Shown here piece after piece: positions 9,901-22,230 of a stretch of 64,000 bases of DNA (position 1 is its first letter; each line of letters opens with the position of its first letter). The DNA is from Amaurobius ferox (Eukaryota > Arthropoda > Arachnida > Araneae > Amaurobiidae): assembly GCA_951213105.1 (NCBI GenBank), contig OX578146.1, positions 55,285,569 to 55,349,568 of the forward strand, written 5' to 3'. The notes beneath the pieces were generated by a model, which worked only from the letters and a program-made list of their open reading frames with translations, searched no databases and had not been told where the DNA came from. Both the position numbers and the translations under genes were made by a program.

Positions 9901-11730
9901 ATTACTGGTATTATGTATTTCTTTATTTACTCCACTTTACGAGATCGGTCTATATAGCGTCAATACCTGACGTGTGAGGAATCACATATCAGTAACCTAA
10001 TGTTTTACAAATCGAGTTCGTTGCTAAAGATAGTCGAATAAAAATTGTTCGTGCTCCACCCATTTTACTAATATACCTAACTTTACTGATATATAGATAT
10101 ATGTTATCTTAAATCAAATATAATAGGATATGGATATGTGGTAAAAATTACTTTTTTGGAGACTGAGTTTATTGCTGAACGTGGTCAGAAAAAGTGCGAG
10201 TATTCTTCTCTCAATTCTAATATACATTAACCGACGTTAAACTGAATTAAAATGCAATTGATTTTACGAAATTTTTAAGTGATATAAAGTTTAATATTAT
10301 ACAGATAAAATGTGTTCATGAAAATTTTCGGATTGAAATAGCGCGTGTGTCAAATTTCTGAAACAAACGTAAGAAACATCTAAAATATGGAAAAATCACC
10401 TAATTTTGTGTCAAATTTGCAGACATGAAATATTATAATGTTTATAGACACAAAGTAACACAATGATTATGCTCGAATATAGCATGTTTTAAATGTATAT
10501 AATTATGTATACCAACTTACCTATGCATAAAATATGTTTGGAAGAAATATAATAAAATTAAAATCACTATTTCAATCGTTAACATATTCTTTAATGCTTG
10601 AAATATTTTATTTTAACAAAAATACCGCTTTAAACCTTGAAGAAATTAGTAATTTATACAGAATAGAAATATAAAACACTTTGGCAGCGAGCCTGGTAAT
10701 GAATCGTGTAAAGTTAATTGTTTTTTAAAGGATTTTGTATAAAGAGTTTTCCAAAGAGAAGATTTCAACTCATTTCAGGCCAAAAACATTGTTAAAATTA
10801 GGAAATTCATTAGCGTTAAGGAGATTTTCAGCGGCGAAGTTTCGATTATCTTATTAAAATTATGAAGTTTCATTTTTGCTTTATACTATAAAATGGCTCG
10901 TTTAAAAGAACGCTAAAATAGCTTTACCTTTTTATTTTCTCTACTAGAATTAATATACAGAGAAAGTATAGAAAATTAATGAGAAATAACGACTTCGCTT
11001 TTTGATAGTATTGTAAGTATTTACACCTTTAGAATACCGATTCACTTTTTTTAACATGACATGTGTGTGACGTTTGACACAAGTTAGGTTACTTAACAAA
11101 AATGTTGCTATTAACGTAGAACATTTATTTCCAATTAATTTTATAGCCATTTACTGAAATTCCCTGCTTCCACTAGGGGGCACTATCTCTTGTTCGCTCT
11201 ACGAGCTCTTTCTAATCGTCTGTTATCAGACGCTGGAGGTCTAATCCTTTTTCGCTGGTTCTCACTAACCCAAGAAGCTCGCTTTACTATTTCCTTCCAA
11301 CCGGCTAGCGCACACAACTGCCCCTGTCCTCCCAATCGCCTGCACTAAGTAAAATCTTTGCCCATACTGAAGAAATTTGTTTTTTTCAGAAGTGCATAAA
11401 AATAGCATAACTCATTAACTAACTCGAAATTTAAAAATATGGTTCCGTCATGCGAAAACTCAACTATGTAAATATCATACCGCAAAAACTCATACTCTTG
11501 CCATTGCTTGTATGTCCAGTATGCGAACTCAGAGCTCAGATACCCTTCCTTACTTTGACATTAAATATATCTTAAATTGAAGTTTTAACAATAAAACGGT
11601 TTGTTCAGCATTTTCTTCTGATATTCCTATGCGAATGTACCAAATTTCATATTTTTGTATGCTATATTTTTTTCTGCACGAGACAGATACGAGGTTCACA
11701 CTGAAATTTTTGAGATACGGCTAAGTGGTA
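9901..11730. other. No gene seen
   Basis: AT-rich sequence without recognisable frames to about 11,150. A less AT-rich block with CTCG-type words at 11,160-11,345 is not identified. Confidence 0.5.
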
Positions 11731-12826
11731 CAAGTTAAACTTACCAACTCTTAGTAGTGCTCAAAGTACTCCCCTCCAACATCAATGCACTTTTGTAGGC
11801 GAATTTTCCAAAGATTAAATGCTTCAAGCCATCTATTTCTTGGAATCGATAAAAAATGTACGTTTATAGCCTCATCAATCTCATCTTCGGAATGAAAACG
11901 ACGCCCACGTAAATTTTTTAGATTAAAAAATAGACAAAAGTCACACATAGTAAGATTAGGAGAATAGAGTGGATGGTCTATCAATTTAATGTTTTTGGTT
12001 CAAGAAATGCGACTGCCATTCTTGCTGAATGAGAAGATGCATTGCCATGGTCAAGCATGGGTCTCCTAACGTTTACTTCCTGAAGAATTTCTGGAAGACA
12101 CTTAGTGGTGTACCAGTTAGCTGTAACCGTCTTCTGTTATTCTAGCTTTATGGCTTTTACCAGACTTGTACTTCTAAAGAACACGGTATACATTACTTTT
12201 TTCATTGCTCGTTTTCTTTCACCATTATTGGTTTGGGGTCATCTTCAAAGATCCACACTTTACTTCCTTAACGTGTTGGAACGTTAAAAAAACAGTATGT
12301 ACGTTTCATGATCAGTTATAATTTTAGAAATAATGTGCTGTCCACCATCACTAAATAAGTTTAGGATTTCTTTGCTGACTCTGGCATTCTCCCCTTTTTG
12401 GTGTTCTGTTAAATTATGAGTGACCCAACGGCAAACTAATATTTTCATATGCAGTTCTTCATGAATAATTTTATGTATAGCTGCGGATCCAATGTTAAGT
12501 TCCTTTTGAATCATTTGGTAGGTACAGCGATTATCATCGATTAAAATTTTTCGAATGGCCAACACATTTTCTGGGACTGCAGCTGACAAAGTTCTTCCTG
12601 TGTGTTTTTCCTCCAAGAGAGAAATTCGACCTCTTCTAAACTATGTAAACCATCTGAATACAGTGGCATGAGATGGAGTATCATTTCCATATGCTATTGT
12701 TGACTTTGAAGACATTCGTCTTGATTTAGCCCCATTTTAAAAGCATATAAAATCATAGCTTGATAATGCTCTCGAATCAAATCCATTTTCTTTTCTTTAA
12801 AAATTTATTCTACGATAGCTAACTTG
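11731..12826 (-). mobile_element. Decayed mariner-like transposon
   Basis: The element is about 1.1 kb, the usual size for mariner. It is bounded by TA at 11,729-11,730 and at 12,827-12,828. Both ends begin CAAGTTA reading inward, after which the terminal repeats diverge. It encloses a broken transposase on the minus strand. The TA duplication fits the known mariner target preference. Confidence 0.7.
11751..12786 (-). pseudogene. Mariner transposase pseudogene
   Basis: Reading on the minus strand, the start at 12,786 gives an N-terminus of the MDLIREHY type, followed by a frameshift and stops. The segment 12,616-12,284 holds the second helix-turn-helix region and the LVCRWVTHNLTEHQKGEN block that corresponds to the mariner signature before the catalytic domain, then ETYILFF where a DETW-like first Asp is expected. 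The middle (about 12,283-11,985) is frame-broken, although the second catalytic block (DHGNASSH) is still legible. The last segment, 11,984-11,751, carries HPLYSPNLTMCDFCLF, in which the third catalytic Asp of the D,D34D triad is present, and ends EYFEHY as mariner transposases do. Several stops and shifts show that it is dead. Confidence 0.88.
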
Positions 12827-12949
12827 TAACTTTTGCCACAAATTATCGTCTGCGGATATAAAAGAGTTCAAATGTAGATATCCGACCAATAAATTTTTCA
12901 TATCGTCTGCCACTGTCTCAAATTTCAGTGTGACCATCGTGAATTCGAG

Positions 12950-13257
12950 GGGCGTTGTTGTTGTTGAGACCCAGACCGTCCAACCTACCAGAAAGGTGTA
13001 AGGTAACCGTTTGGACGGCCGGGAAGTTCCACCAAATTTAGACCGGAACCCAGTGGGGGAGGCAACCACAGGGACCGTACCCTCCTTCCCCTACCGCCAA
13101 CCTCTCGGAAGGACTTACGGACCCACATGTTTAACGTGGTCGTACTCCGCATAAACACGACGGCAGTTGTGGCAGCGTGCAAATCCAGCGCGCAAACCAC
13201 CGGGCTAGAGGTCTCTAAATATGCCAACAGCACGCGGTGTTCCCAGGTGGTCACCCA
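12950..13257 (-). mobile_element. SINE of the 5S/tRNA-like family, 5'-truncated
   Basis: The copy lies on the minus strand, with a (CAA)n-type tail at 12,954-12,965 and the shared body that would read GLNLVELPGRPNGYLTPFW if translated. Only the last 35 or so bases of the 5S-like head remain. It is flanked by a 9-bp duplication, GAATTCGAG, at 12,941-12,949 and 13,258-13,266, which shows insertion by target-primed reverse transcription with 5' truncation. Confidence 0.88.
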
Positions 13258-13490
13258 GAATTCGAGAGACGTGAAGTTTCTCAAATAGCAGCGGCACCAG
13301 CAGCTTTCTTAAATATAAATAGATTGGAGTTCATAGCTCTTGACTTATTCCCTCATAAATCAAATTGTTGATATTTGTTTTATTTAATATTATTTTTCAT
13401 CTGCCTTCAATCTGTCTAATGTTCCTTTTTCTTATTTCTAGTTTTCCTTTTTTTTCATTTTCTTGTATTCTAATTTTTCCAGGATTTATT

Positions 13491-14440
13491 ACTTTCCCTA
13501 TATACATAATGTATAAGGAAAGTATTGTGACGGGGTCAAAAATTCGAATTCGAGTTTTCGACGGGAGAGCACGATTCAAGCACCCCTGATCACGAATCAA
13601 ACATTTTTGAAGTGATGTCTGTGTGCGTGTGTATGTGTGTGCGTGTGTGTGAAAGTATGTGTGTGTGTGTCAGTCGGCCTGTGGAGACGATAACTGACGA
13701 ACGAATGGACCGATTTGAACCAAATTTGCTACAAAAATCACAATCTGTAAACACTGGAAGCCTATTGCATTTATACGCAATCGAATGTTCAGAACCCCCC
13801 TAAATTTTCGAATGAAATTTTGAAAAAATCGTCAAAAAATCAAAACCACTAATAAAGTTACGCAAATAGACATTTCTTATGTAATTTTTCATTAGAAAAC
13901 GATTGACATAAATTTTAGAACGCTAACATGAACCGTTCTCAAGATATTGTACATTTAAAAAAAAAATCAAAAAGTCATATAAAATAAAAAAAAATATTTC
14001 CTATAGATAAACATGTTCACTTTTCATATGTAATACCATGCGATAAACTGGGTGACATCATTCTCGTGGATCTAGCTCGTTCCATTCATGAAAAAAGATA
14101 CTCTGAGTAATACTTTTGTAATTGAACACTAATAGTCATTTATCTGCTGTAAGAATAACTTATTTCTTTGTGCATAACGCTTGGCGAGATTTTGGCTACG
14201 AATTTGGCGGAATGTCGCCAACTTGGCGACTTTTTGAAATATTGCCAAATTAACGAAAATCTCGCCAAATGGATAAAAATGACGCTAAATCAATGAAAAT
14301 GACGACTAATTGTCGAAAATTCAGTATTTTGGAAAGAATATTAGTATCTACTATAAAAAAAACCTATTTTTTTACTGTAAAAGTAGTAAATTCTTTACAT
14401 TATATAAGGAAAGTCATGTGTTGCCCACATCAGATTTTTT
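13491..14440 (+). repeat. Family A repeat, copy 1
   Basis: The left end is nearly palindromic (ACTTTCCCTATATACAT then ATGTATAAGGAAAGT). A TG-rich tract follows at 13,619-13,670, then a stretch close to GACGAACGAATGGACCG. Further right are TTGGCGAC modules. The right end is TATAAGGAAAGTCATGTG followed by TTGCCCACATCAGATTTTTT. Other copies lie at 37,581-38,518 (+), 39,321-40,300 (-), 43,433-44,856 (-) and, more diverged, 17,748-18,712 (+). No protein is encoded. Confidence 0.85.
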
Positions 14441-15760
14441 CCTAGGTTACGAAGTACACGTATTTTTTTGACAGTCTCGTTTTTGTTTTTTTTTACTACT
14501 GTTGTTCTGTCTTTCTATTTTGACGAATAAATATATTTTTGCCTTTAAAACTGGTTACTGTTTTTCATCAACTTTTTATGCTGTAATTACTGATTTTTTT
14601 GTCTTTTATTGGGAGAAGATTAACTACTTTATTCCCTAATTAACGAATATTTTTCCTTTTAAATTGTTCAAGACAACATTTTGAAAAAAATTAGATTAAA
14701 TATTAAATTGATTTTATAAATACTTAATATAAATAAATAATTTATTATAAATAGATTGATATTTATTATAAATTAATTAATATTTATTATAAATAAAATA
14801 TTTTTAATAAATATTTATAAATTTATATCTTATATAGAATGCACGAGATATGTAATATTGAAAATGAATGTTTTAATTATTTTTTATTTTAATGTTGTGT
14901 TTCTATTACAACATACAGATTTACTCCTGGCCTATTTGTTACTCCTGACCTATTTGTTCCTGAATGTGTTATGTAATGTGTTATATACTACTAACATTCG
15001 ATATAGTACCTAGCAAACGCCAATCTTCAGTTATGATTCGTTCAAAATGAATGTGCGAGACTTTAGTGATCCAGAATTCTGTCATGTAAATGTTAATACA
15101 TTAGCAGCATATCCGTTCTTCGTATGGAGTATATAATATAAAGAAACTTAAAATGCACAATCATGTGCAAATTCCTATAGTATACTAAATGATATTTTTA
15201 ATCAAAATATTCTGTTAAAATATTTAATTTAATGCTCCTAAAAAGAAGTTTAAGAATCTTAGATTAGAAGATATGTCATAGTTTTAGTAGAAGATTACCC
15301 GCATTACAATATGAGTCTCAAAAATATTTGCCAAAATGAAACAGATGACGTAATAAAATGAAAATATCAATAATCCCCGTAATCTTCATACCAGAAGGCC
15401 CTACTAGATTCTAATATATGCCAATGTATGTCAAAATATATGCCAATATACCAGTATTACTTATATTTTCGCAGATTAGAAGATATATCCGTGCATTTGT
15501 ACATGATTACTCGTGCACCGTACAATAAATGAGTTTCAACAATTTTTAACGCAATAAGACAATGGCATAATTAATTAACAATATCAATAATCTCTGAATC
15601 AAAAATCCCCGAAAATGTCAATGATAATTATGTTTAAACCTGAAGACCGTAATTGACATTATTTAGTCAAAAATGTAATGGCAATGAAATTTATTTATCT
15701 TCTTTATTCAAATCGGAAAAGATTTAATAAAAATCGTCTGCCTCATAACACATTGGATTT
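14441..15760. other. No gene; very AT-rich
   Basis: No coding frame. At 14,700-14,825 the words TTTATTATAAATTA recur several times, a degenerate AT-rich tandem repeat. Confidence 0.5.
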
Positions 15761-16262
15761 AAATCCGTTGCTAAGCAACATGCTAAGTCGTTGCTAAGAC
15801 GAAAAATATCGCCTGAAGAATGCTATATGTATGGAAGGTTTGCGGTATTTTAAAAAATCGCCAAATTTATAGCCAAGTAGGATTGTAGAGCTGATAGGCC
15901 CACTTGGCAACAAATTGACGAAATATCCTCACAATACTTACTATCCCCTAACAAAACACAATTCATTTCATTTCTTTAGCGCAATTTTATCAATTTCAAG
16001 ATACTTTTATGGATTTACAAACATTAATATCGATTTGGTGACATTTAAAAAATTCGCTAAATGTGTTAATAAGTAGAACGGTTGAACTGACGGACAAATG
16101 CAAAAGAAACATCATTTCAGTACTCACGGCTAACAAAACAAATTTAATTTTATTGATTTGCGTCGTTTTTTTTATTTAATGGCGACATTTCCGTCAATTT
16201 GGCAACATTCAAGAAAAGTTGCCAAGTTAGCGATATCTCGCCAAATTCATAGCTCTGAGTTT
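15761..16262. repeat. Diverged family A modules (TTGGCGAC / CGCCAAAT words)
   Basis: The words CGCCAAATT, GGCGACATT and GCCAAGT recur across this segment in the order seen inside family A, but neither end of the family is present. It reads as an old internal fragment. Confidence 0.5.
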
Positions 16263-17069
16263 TCAGATCTGCATGAAACATCCTGATCCCGTTTGTATAT
16301 ACTAAATGTAAACACTAAAATTGTATTAGAAGATATACCAAGACTACTATTTTTCTGTTTCAACAATCGCTAAATGAATTTATTGGCTGAACACAGCATA
16401 TGATTTTATTAGCTAAACACAATATATAAACTTTAAAACTCTTTGCCAAAATAAATAAAAGTGATGTACGCAGTCCGCAATTCGTACTATTAAAAGAAAA
16501 ATTGAACCGTTCATTTATAAGATTAATTTTTATATACATTTATTTATTATTCAATTCGAAAAAATAATAATAAACATTAACAAACGCATTTAAATTAAAT
16601 GACCGTTTTGTTTTCTTAATACTTTTCATTGTAGATTAAAAACTTGTGAAAAATAAACCATGGTGATAGATTTCCAATTTAAATTTATATTTCAAACATT
16701 CATGGTCTGTCTACCCCTTTGAGGAGTGGATCGCCCCGGAAGCGTTCCCCGTCAAACACACACCCTGTTTTATTATAAGTAGAGATTGCACATATTTCAA
16801 ACACTAGACTCGATTTTCTATAAATTATACAATGTTGTTTTTGATAGAGGTAGTTGTTTTTGTCCGTGTGATATCGTGTGTCCACAAACGCACACAAGCA
16901 TAGATAATCGGGCAATTTTCCAAAATTTTTTGAAATGGCTGCACGGGGTTTGAAAATGCTATCAGTAAGTTTTGAATATTTTTAGAAAACTAGACGTTTT
17001 TTAGACGTAATGATAAAAATCAAAACCAATTGTATCCATCATTGCAATTTAAATGTGAAAAGGTTTTAA
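16263..17069. other. No gene seen
   Basis: AT-rich, short frames only. None resembles a known protein. Confidence 0.45.
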
Positions 17070-17344
17070 GAAATATATGTAGAGAAAGTATATACTTTTA
17101 TCTCCATGTCCACACATTCCAAAACTTGGTCATAGTTTCCTAGAAAGGAGCATTCTTCTGATACAATATGAAGGCATTATAATTAATTATATACATACTG
17201 TATTCAAAATTTCTCTGAAAGATGTTACAAACAAGCAATGAGAAGCTACAAAATAATTTTTTAAATACTGATAAATTTAAGCATGTTTTAAGGATTTTTT
17301 GCGAAGCTCAATTATACGAAACTTACATATGTTATGGTTTAAAC
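17070..17344 (+). repeat. Repeat D, copy 1
   Basis: Shares AGATGTTACAAACA, TTTAAGCATGTTT and the surrounding order with 20,100-20,415. The similarity stops at 17,344, exactly where the hAT-like end begins. Confidence 0.6.
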
Positions 17345-17425
17345 CAGTGTTTTCAACCGCCGGGTCGCTCCCGGTACTGGGCCCTGATATTAATTACACA
17401 GGGCCACGAGAATGCTCCTGAAATT
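17345..17425 (+). mobile_element. hAT-like terminal fragment
   Basis: Begins CAGTGTTTTCAACCGCCGGG and continues with CCGGTACTGGGCC. hAT elements of many animals have ends of the CAGTG-NTTCTCAACCGCCGG type with inverted CCGG words. No second end and no transposase were found. Confidence 0.5.
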
Positions 17426-17747
17426 CGTCGTTTTAGTTATTCTAAGCAATTTTTATGAATAAATATTTTATAGTGGCAATATTCATAAAATTATAATATT
17501 CGTCAGTTTGTCGTAAAACTCAGAACCAGAACCTAAACAACACATGTGTAGCACATGTCAGTATCCAAGCTGCATTCAAATTTAAATATAAATAAGGGAC
17601 TGCATAGTTGATCTCTACCGCTAATTACAATGGCTAATATTTATCTATCTCAATACCGTTTTTTCCAAACAGGCTTCAACTAAATCAACTAAAATCAACT
17701 TATTTATACAATAACCCATTTTATGCTGAATAATATATTATAATTTT

Positions 17748-18712
17748 TACTTTCCCTGCAATACATGGTAATGTATAGGGAAAGTATTGGAGTCATGTCG
17801 AAAATTGCAACTCAAATTTTCGACGGATCTACACGTTTCGAGACCTCTAGAATACGAAAAAAATATTTTTAGCGTGGCGTCTGTCTGTGTGTCTGTATGT
17901 CTGTCTGTACGTGTGTCTGTCCAATGTATGTATTCACTCTAAGTCAAAAACTAATGGACCAAACTTCATAAAATTTGGTAGATGAGTCACTTGGATGTGA
18001 CCCTGGTGTTGATTAGTTTTTGATACGATTCGTAAAAACAGAACCCGCAGTTTTTTGCGAAATGGCCATTAAAAATTTCATTTATCCGCTCTAGCCACAA
18101 TACTAATTTACCAAATTTCACAAAATTTGGTAGATAAGTTACTTGTTGGATACTCTGGTGCTGATTCGAATTCGGTACGATTCGGAAAAGAAGAACCCGC
18201 CTTTTTTTTAAAAAATGGCCTGCAAAAATTTCATGTATCTACCCTAGCTAAAATACTAATTGACCAAATTTCACAATATTTGGTAGATAAATTACTTGTG
18301 GGACACTTTGATGCTGATTCGATTTTGGTAGAATTCAGAAAATAACAGCCTGCCTTTTTTTACGAAATGGCCCTCAAAAATCGCCAAAATCTAAAAAAAC
18401 AAGACTACGTATTCTGAAATGCATCAATTAAATTATTATTTTATACGCAATTTTTGACGAGGAAAAGAATATAACACACTCCATTATACTTTAGGACTAA
18501 CCGTTCGCAAGATATTTGAGATTTCTTGCATTTTTGTTACGCCGCTATCTAAAAAATGTCCAATTACTAAATAAAAACATACATTGAATTAAAAATGCAA
18601 ATGTAGCGTTATTTGGTATAATTAAACTCAATCTAATGAATTATTAAAGAAATAAAGAAAAAATGAATTTAAGTCTGCAGGAAAAGTCATGTGCTGCCCA
18701 CATCATACTTTT
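17748..18712 (+). repeat. Family A repeat, diverged subfamily with 153-bp tandem units
   Basis: Left end ACTTTCCCTGCAATACATGG with its inverted partner, TGTCTG-rich tract at 17,880-17,920 and right end GAAAAGTCATGTGCTGCCCA match family A. Its centre holds three units of about 153 bp: TTTGGTAGA recurs near 17,974, 18,126 and 18,280, and ATGGCC near 18,062, 18,215 and 18,367. An open frame at 18,127-18,345 is only a reading of these units. Confidence 0.75.
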
Positions 18713-18917
18713 TGTTGATAAGAATGGGATATATTAATGAACATCAGCATAAATAAATTTAATGATCTTGGCCTGAGGAAATTACAATATGCTACACGAA
18801 TCCATTTGTCCAGTGATTGATAACTTATATTTTAATCTAGTTTTATATTTATCTACATGCCACACCGTATGCATAAATGTACCAACATGCCAGTATTAAT
18901 TAATAATAAGTTATTTT

Positions 18918-19864
18918 AACCCTTAACGGAGATTTATTATTATAATATATACCAACAGATCGAGGGGGTGTTGTTAAATTATTACAGTACGTTGAAAATT
19001 ATAAAATAGAAAGAATACTTGTGAACCTGGATTAAAGGAATGAAACTTAAAAAAATATACATAAAAATTGATGTTATAATCCTTTTTTACTGAATTAATT
19101 TTTATAATCTTTCATAGTATAAAAATTTTCAAAACGGTCCCCTAAGTGTAGCGAAGGGTTCCCAAGACCTGTTGAACTATATGTTGATGTTTGTTTGCGT
19201 CCTCCAACGATATTTCTATTGGGAACATACTCAACAATATTTTTTATTAGCAGAACGTAAAATGTGTAGTGTCCCGTCAAGTTGCTTTTCCTTTTCAAAC
19301 GTACTACTTTGACCCTGTGGTTGCCTTTTCATTCGAAAATCTCCCCTCAATTGGATAACCAACCGTTTTACAAATTTGAAATGAGTTAAGGGTGTTTCAT
19401 GTATTTCTTTACATACTGCTTTGTACAGAATATAAGCATTAACTTCACAAATTTACAACTCCCAAAAGAACAATTTTCGCCACCATTTAAGTATTTTGCT
19501 CAAAAGCAATAGGAAGCAGCATAATGATCTGCTCTATCGACTCCTCCCATATATTTAGTGTAGTCGAAAACCACGCTGGGCTTATCAACAGGTTGAGTTA
19601 TTACATCAAATTATTCTGCAGACATTTTGCATCCATGTTCTGTTTTCAGTATTGATTAATGTTACAATTTGCTTGTCTTTCCAGGCAGGTAGCAAAATGC
19701 TATTTTCAAGACAATTTTTTTTTTGTTTAGTAGCGGTAAATGTTTTTTTTCTTATTTGTACAGGCAAACCTTTTCTATTTGCTTTTATTGTATAGCGGAG
19801 CCTTTCGATTTCTATAGCATTAATACATGTCTCCGCAGCGGAACCTTTCGCGCGTTAAGGACTA
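18918..19864 (-). mobile_element. piggyBac-like element, internally deleted
   Basis: The left end is TTAACCCTTAACGG. The right end, read inward, is TTAGTCCTTAACGCG. The shared CCTTAACG after a TTAA-like target fits piggyBac ends. The element is under 1 kb and contains only the C-terminal half of a transposase. Confidence 0.65.
19110..19800 (-). pseudogene. piggyBac transposase remnant (C-terminal half)
   Basis: The minus strand over about 19,640-19,510 reads KPSVVFDYTKYMGGVDRADHY, the typical block around the last catalytic Asp of PGBD transposases (Y-MGGVD--D). About 19,500-19,300 reads KWWRKLFF, EVNAYILYK and, further on, HFKFVKRLVIQLRGDF, in the order found in the family. Upstream (19,790-19,650) WKDKQIVTL matches the preceding W-DK-V block. 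Stops and one shift interrupt the frame, and the N-terminal half with the first two Asp is missing. It is a dead copy. Confidence 0.8.
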
Positions 19865-19977
19865 ATGTATAAATTTAAAAAATATATATAAAAATATTTA
19901 CGAGTCAATTTGTTGGGACTGGGTCCTCATTTTACATAAAAATAATTTACCTGGCCGCGGTCTTACAGAGAAGCAGT

Positions 19978-20510
19978 AGTTTAAACTGTCTGAAAAATAA
20001 TATGAAAAGCTGTGTGATTCCGTTCGAAGACCATGTAACTCATACGACAAATCGCTGATCTCGATATTCAGATGACGAGGATCCATACAATATGAAAGGG
20101 AAATGTTTCAAGAAAGATAGTTAGAGAAAGTACATTTTTATATCTTCACGACAACACATTACAGATCGCACGACCTGTAAAATGCGTGGTCATGGCTTTC
20201 AATAAGTAAAAGTTTATCAAATATGCAAGTACTTAAATAATTGCATTTATATACATACTTTATTTTGTATTTTTTCTGAAAGATGTTACAAACAGGCATT
20301 AAGAGAATAAAATATACCTAAAATATTTTTGTAAGTATTGATAAATTTAAGCATGTTTCAAGGTATTTTCCAAAATTCAATTATGCGAAACTTTCTATTA
20401 AATAGGATGCTATGGTTTATTAAACTGTCTCGAAAATAATATAAAAAGCTGAGATGTTGTTTTCGAAGGCCTTGCAACGCACACGACAAGTCTTAAGATT
20501 TAGATGCTGA
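19978..20510 (+). repeat. Repeat D, copy 2, with flanking direct repeats
   Basis: The part 20,100-20,415 matches repeat D copy 1. On both sides lie about 100-bp direct repeats: AAACTGTCTGAAAAATAATA at 19,981 and AAACTGTCTCGAAAATAATA near 20,423, each followed by GAAAAGCTG/AAAAAGCTG and TTCGAAG. The arrangement suggests a larger tandem unit of about 440 bp. Confidence 0.6.
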
Positions 20511-21326
20511 GGGATGCAGTTTAGTCCAATGTATGACTTAACCAATGTATGACTTGACGGATGATGTTAATCCTGCTGTGTGAGAAAACTATTATCCAGA
20601 TAAAAATATAAGGAAATACATAACGTATAAGGTAAAATGTCCACATTTTTTTCAAGACTTTTAACACAAATTAACAAATTTATATTTTGTGAGAAAGTTG
20701 GAGTATTCTAATATCTCAGCATGCCAATATCGAGTTTAAATAGGTAGTCGATATTGGCTCGATATTTGGATTTCTATTAGCTGCTAATATCAAGTCAATA
20801 TTGCCGTGCTACTAGGATATCTGTGAATATAAAGTATCTCAATACCATTAATAAGCATGCAGTAAGGATAATAAAATTCGTTTAAACTGATGTCGACATT
20901 AATCTGCGATAAAAGTACTTTGTTAATAAGAGCTTAAAAATATCAATCACATTCTGACGTGTTCGACCTATGTTCTGAAAAAGACTCACTTTTGCTTTCT
21001 GTTGAAGTCGTTGCTCTGTCTCTCTATCCTGACGAAGGAGACTCTTTTATGGATTTGAAACAAGTTGATACTTTTATTCAGGCTTAAATGATATTTTCAC
21101 GAAGTATTTTTGTTACAAATCCGTACTATAGTTCAAATTATTAATTTCTAGATATTGTATATAGTTACATCATTATTTGGGAAATTATTATTGTGTTCAT
21201 AGTAAATAATTGTACAAAAACATTAAAATTTGAATAATTTGAGCTTCGAACATAGGGAATTATAACATTCTATCTATTCGCATAATGTATCCATGCATAA
21301 AATTCTATATCGTAAGATGGATTCCT
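20511..21326. other. No gene seen
   Basis: AT-rich. There is a local repetition of AATGTATGACTT at about 20,530-20,560 and of ATATTGGCTCGATATTTGG-like words at about 20,728-20,800. No coding frame. Confidence 0.45.
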
Positions 21327-21340
21327 TCCTAATTGATTGT

Positions 21341-21727
21341 TGTTGCTGTTGTTGGGACCCAGACCGTCCGACCTACCAGAAAGGTGTAAGGTAACCGTTT
21401 GGACGGCCGAGAAGTGCCACACAATTTAGACCGGAACCCAGTGGGGGGCATCCACAGGGACCTACCCTCCTTCCCCTACCACCAACCTCTCGGAAGGACT
21501 TACGGACCCACATGTTTAACGTGATCGGACTCCGCATGAACACGGCGGCAGTTGTGGCAACGTGCAAATCCAGCTCGCAAACCACCGGGCTTCTCTGCCC
21601 GAAATGTGCCAACAGCACGCGGTATTCCCAGGTGGTCACCCACCCAAGTACTAACCGCGCCCGATGCTGCTTGACTTCGGAGACCTAACGAGAACCGGTG
21701 TTTTCCGCACGGTTGGGCCGTTGGTTC
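21341..21727 (-). mobile_element. Full-length SINE with 5S-rRNA-derived head
   Basis: On the minus strand the order is 5S-like head (21,725-21,608), a tRNA-like piece with an A-box-like region but no B box, the shared body and a GTT/CAA tail. A 14-bp target duplication, TCCTAATTGATTGT, lies at 21,327-21,340 and 21,728-21,741. About 387 bp, not truncated. Confidence 0.92.
21608..21725 (-). other. 5S rRNA-derived head of the SINE
   Basis: Read on the minus strand it contains AAACACCGGTTCTCGTTAGG, the GGGCGCGGTTAGTACTTGGG block and the GGGTGACCACCTGGGAATACC block, the order of animal 5S rRNA including the internal promoter. Mismatches and the SINE context mean it is not a functional 5S gene. 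Confidence 0.88.
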
Positions 21728-21837
21728 TCCTAATTGATTGTGTCAATACCTTGCAGACATCAACGCACGCACACACAGATGGGTATTTTTGCTAACGTAT
21801 AACATTCCCTTTCTTCTGAGCATTTCGTCTCATTCGA

Positions 21838-22230
21838 AAACTAGACGAATAAAACACCCGTAGGAGCATCCTTTCCGAGCCGTGAGTCTAGGGTTTCCAG
21901 AAATTCGACAGTCGGTTGGAGGGTTTCTAGATTTCGCGATTTATTGCCAATTTGGCGACAATAAGAATATTTTCGAAAATTCAAGAAATGCCGCGAAATA
22001 ACCAATATTCTATAAGATATGAAGATTCCCAGAAATTTCTTTAGAGAGTCTTCAAACAGAATCATCACTCGAAGAGCAGTTTACGTGGTAGGAGCTACAT
22101 TGAACTGTAAGTTTTGCCAATGTTTTGAGAATAATAGCTATTGTTTTGTGAAATTACTTTCGTCAATACTTTGAGAATAATGTCAGTTATTTCGTGAAAT
22201 TAGTGAAGCATTTAAGTCTTGTTTTACTGT
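21838..22230 (-). repeat. Family C repeat, copy 1
   Basis: On the minus strand this carries the same order as 48,240-48,560 and 54,340-54,640: a TTCTCAAAACATTGGCAAAA-like block, GACTCTTCATAGAAACTTCTGG, a CGCCAAAT block and CGGGTGTTTT. No protein is encoded. Confidence 0.6.
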
